From Methylophaga sp. UBA3192 (GTDB lineage Bacteria; Pseudomonadota; Gammaproteobacteria; Nitrosococcales; Methylophagaceae), in assembly GCA_002363955.1 (NCBI GenBank), contig DEXE01000002.1, forward strand, positions 62,001 through 126,000: a DNA stretch of 64,000 nt, written 5' to 3'. Below the pieces are notes generated by a model that saw nothing but the letters and a program-made list of their open reading frames with translations, had not been told where the DNA came from and searched no databases. Position 1 is the stretch's first letter, and every line of letters starts with the position of its first letter. Below, in pieces: positions 62,264-64,000 of this stretch. The position numbers were made by a program, and so were the translations under genes.

Positions 62264-64000
62264 GTGATGTACGAGATTTCCTGTTGGAGCTGGGTACTGA
62301 AGAATTGCCGCCCAAAGCGCTTTCGACATTGAGTGATGCTTTATTGGAAGGCATCGAAAAAGGTTTGGCGGCAGCAGAACTGAGCTATTCGGCTTCGAAG
62401 GCCTATGCCAGTCCACGCCGTTTGGCACTCGTGATTACTGGACTGCAAACCCATCAGGCTGATCGTAATGTCGAAAAGCGTGGTCCTGCGGTCACCGCTG
62501 GTTTTGATGAAGATGGCAACCCGACTAAAGCCTTACAGGGTTTTGCCCGTTCCTGTGGCGTTGAGGTTGATGCACTGGAGACACTGGAAACTGATAAAGG
62601 AGCCTGGCTGGTCTATCGTGAAAAACAGTCTGGACAGGCGGCTACAGAATTACTGCCGGAAATTGTCAAACAGGCGTTGGCGGCATTGCCCATTCCCAAA
62701 CGTATGCGCTGGGGAAGTCTGTCAGAAGAGTTCGTCAGGCCGGTGCATTGGCTTATATTGATGCTGGGTGATGAGATTATTCCTGCCAATCTGCTTGGTG
62801 TGCAATCCAATCAGTTGAGCTACGGCCACCGTTTTCATCATCCTCAGGCAATTCGCATCAGCAGCCCTCAGACTTATGCACCGCAATTGCTCAGCGAAGG
62901 CCATGTCATGGTGGATTTTAAAGAGCGTCGTGAAGCCATCCGGGGACAGGTCAGTGAACTGGCCACGCAACTGGGCGGTCAGGCCATCATTGATGACGAA
63001 TTACTCGACGAAGTGACGGGGCTGGTGGAGTGGCCAGTTGCCTTATCCGGTAAATTTGACAAGCGTTTTCTGGAATTACCATCACAGGCATTGATTTCCT
63101 CAATGCAGGGCCATCAAAAATATTTTCCGGTAGAAGACGCTGCAGGTAAGTTACTGCCCTATTTTATTACCGTTTGTAATATTGAAAGCCGTGATCCTGC
63201 ACAGGTCATTGCGGGTAATGAACGAGTAATTCTGCCTCGTTTAAGTGATGCGGCATTTTTCTGGGATACCGATCGGAAACGGCCATTAGCCGATCGTCAG
63301 GAGCAGCTCAAAACTATTGTATTCCAGAAACAATTGGGGACGGTGCATGACAAATCACAGCGTGTGGCAAAACTGGCCAGCTTTATTGCGGTAAACATTG
63401 GTGGCGATACTGCTTTGGCGGCGCGCGCAGCAATGCTGGCTAAATGCGATTTGGTCACTGAAATGGTTGGTGAATTTCCTGAGCTGCAAGGCATTATGGG
63501 CAGCTTTTATGCACGCCTGGATGGTGAGCAGGAAGAACTCGCAATGGCAATGGATGAACAGTATCTGCCTCGCTTCGCTGGCGATGTATTGCCACAAGGT
63601 AAAACTGGTCAGGCACTGAGCCTGGCTGAAAAAATCGATACCCTATGTGGTCTGTTTGGTATTGGTCAACCACCATCAGGTGCCAAGGACCCGTTTGCCT
63701 TACGTCGCGCTGCGCTTGGTGTATTGCGAATCATTATTGAAAATGATCTGGATCTGGATCTGGCCGAGCTGTTACAGCAGTCGGTACAAAGTTACGACCA
63801 ACAACTGACTGAAACCGATATTGTTGAACCGGTGATGCAATACCTGTTTGACCGATTACGCGGCTATGCCGCGGATGCAGGACATCATGGTGATGTATTT
63901 GAAGCTGTGCTGGCTTTGCAACCGACACGCCCTTTAGACTTTATGCATCGAATGCGGGCTGTATCGGCATTTCGGGAAATGGAGCAGGCTGAAGCGCTGG
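62260..64000 (+). CDS. glyS: Glycyl-tRNA synthetase beta subunit, truncated by window edge
   Basis: Binds tRNA-Gly and supports the alpha subunit. It starts with the ATG overlapping the glyQ stop (ATGA) and reads without stops to the window end, giving 580 codons of the roughly 690 expected. The N-terminal DFLLELGTEELPPK, the central KRMRWG and FVRPVHWL, and the HDxx metal-like region QLGTVHDKSQRVAKLA are typical. The C-terminal anticodon domain is outside the window. Confidence 0.96.
   Translation, partial: MSDVRDFLLELGTEELPPKALSTLSDALLEGIEKGLAAAELSYSASKAYASPRRLALVITGLQTHQADRNVEKRGPAVTAGFDEDGNPTKALQGFARSCGVEVDALETLETDKGAWLVYREKQSGQAATELLPEIVKQALAALPIPKRMRWGSLSEEFVRPVHWLILMLGDEIIPANLLGVQSNQLSYGHRFHHPQAIRISSPQTYAPQLLSEGHVMVDFKERREAIRGQVSELATQLGGQAIIDDELLDEVTGLVEWPVALSGKFDKRFLELPSQALISSMQGHQKYFPVEDAAGKLLPYFITVCNIESRDPAQVIAGNERVILPRLSDAAFFWDTDRKRPLADRQEQLKTIVFQKQLGTVHDKSQRVAKLASFIAVNIGGDTALAARAAMLAKCDLVTEMVGEFPELQGIMGSFYARLDGEQEELAMAMDEQYLPRFAGDVLPQGKTGQALSLAEKIDTLCGLFGIGQPPSGAKDPFALRRAALGVLRIIIENDLDLDLAELLQQSVQSYDQQLTETDIVEPVMQYLFDRLRGYAADAGHHGDVFEAVLALQPTRPLDFMHRMRAVSAFREMEQAEAL

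Noticed and set aside
1..64000. CRISPR array, tRNA or rRNA gene
   Set aside because: No regularly spaced direct repeats, no tRNA cloverleaf or conserved TTCGA arm in the gaps, and no rRNA-like sequence were seen by eye; a tRNAscan-SE and CRISPR finder run would settle this.

Overview
The window reads as chromosomal DNA of a gammaproteobacterium of moderate GC. Several gene orders are typical of that class: gloB-yafS-rnhA-dnaQ, grpE-dnaK-dnaJ-dapB, divergent ispB/rplU-rpmA-cgtA-proB with rpsT, ssb-MFS facing uvrA, gshB-apbE-tonB, and glyQ-glyS. A tkt-gap-pgk-pyk-fba sugar-phosphate block, a squalene-synthesis pair (hpnD-hpnE) and the overall style recall obligate methylotrophs such as Methylophaga. 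That genus guess is inference only, because no methanol dehydrogenase or RuMP marker gene lies in the window.

Layout, left to right. 1-3.9 kb: edge of a lipoprotein gene, then DUF2797-pyrD-mscS-like, convergent with gloB. 3.9-10.6 kb: yafS-like methyltransferase, rnhA, dnaQ, then the heat-shock block grpE-dnaK-dnaJ with two clear sigma-32 promoters, and dapB. 10.6-16.3 kb: a TPR lipoprotein and PBP1B on the minus strand, divergent from a DUF898/M48 membrane pair. 16.4-24.3 kb: thioredoxin-like gene, tkt, gap, pgk, pyk, fba (central carbon metabolism). 24.4-29.2 kb: crcB-DUF190, serS, an M50 protease, trpS, rluB. 29.2-34.9 kb, minus strand: diguanylate cyclase, short-chain dehydrogenase, lipoprotein, then an isoprenoid group (hpnE, hpnD, a 2Fe-2S ferredoxin, ispB). 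35-39.4 kb: rplU, rpmA, cgtA, proB, rpsT, xth and a 58-residue DUF6435 gene. 39.5-43.8 kb: a GlxA-type regulator gene broken by an in-frame amber stop, a divergent diiron protein of unknown role, and recQ.

43.9-48.4 kb is the accessory part. A cupin gene is followed by about 1.1 kb of non-coding, hairpin-rich repeats bounded by perfect 33-bp inverted repeats. Next come two strikingly AT-rich, overlapping minus-strand genes: a DUF4276-like protein with TOPRIM-type acidic residues and an OLD/RecF-type ATPase. They look like a horizontally acquired two-gene anti-phage or abortive-infection module and are the best candidate for an undescribed system. dinB follows on the same strand.

48.5-64 kb is again ordinary housekeeping: AmpG-like permease, a hypothetical secreted protein, an NTF2-like protein, ppnN, ssb, a YajR-like transporter, uvrA, a CYTH phosphatase, tonB, apbE, gshB, glyQ and a right-truncated glyS. 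I found no rRNA, tRNA, CRISPR array, recognisable transposase gene or replication origin.
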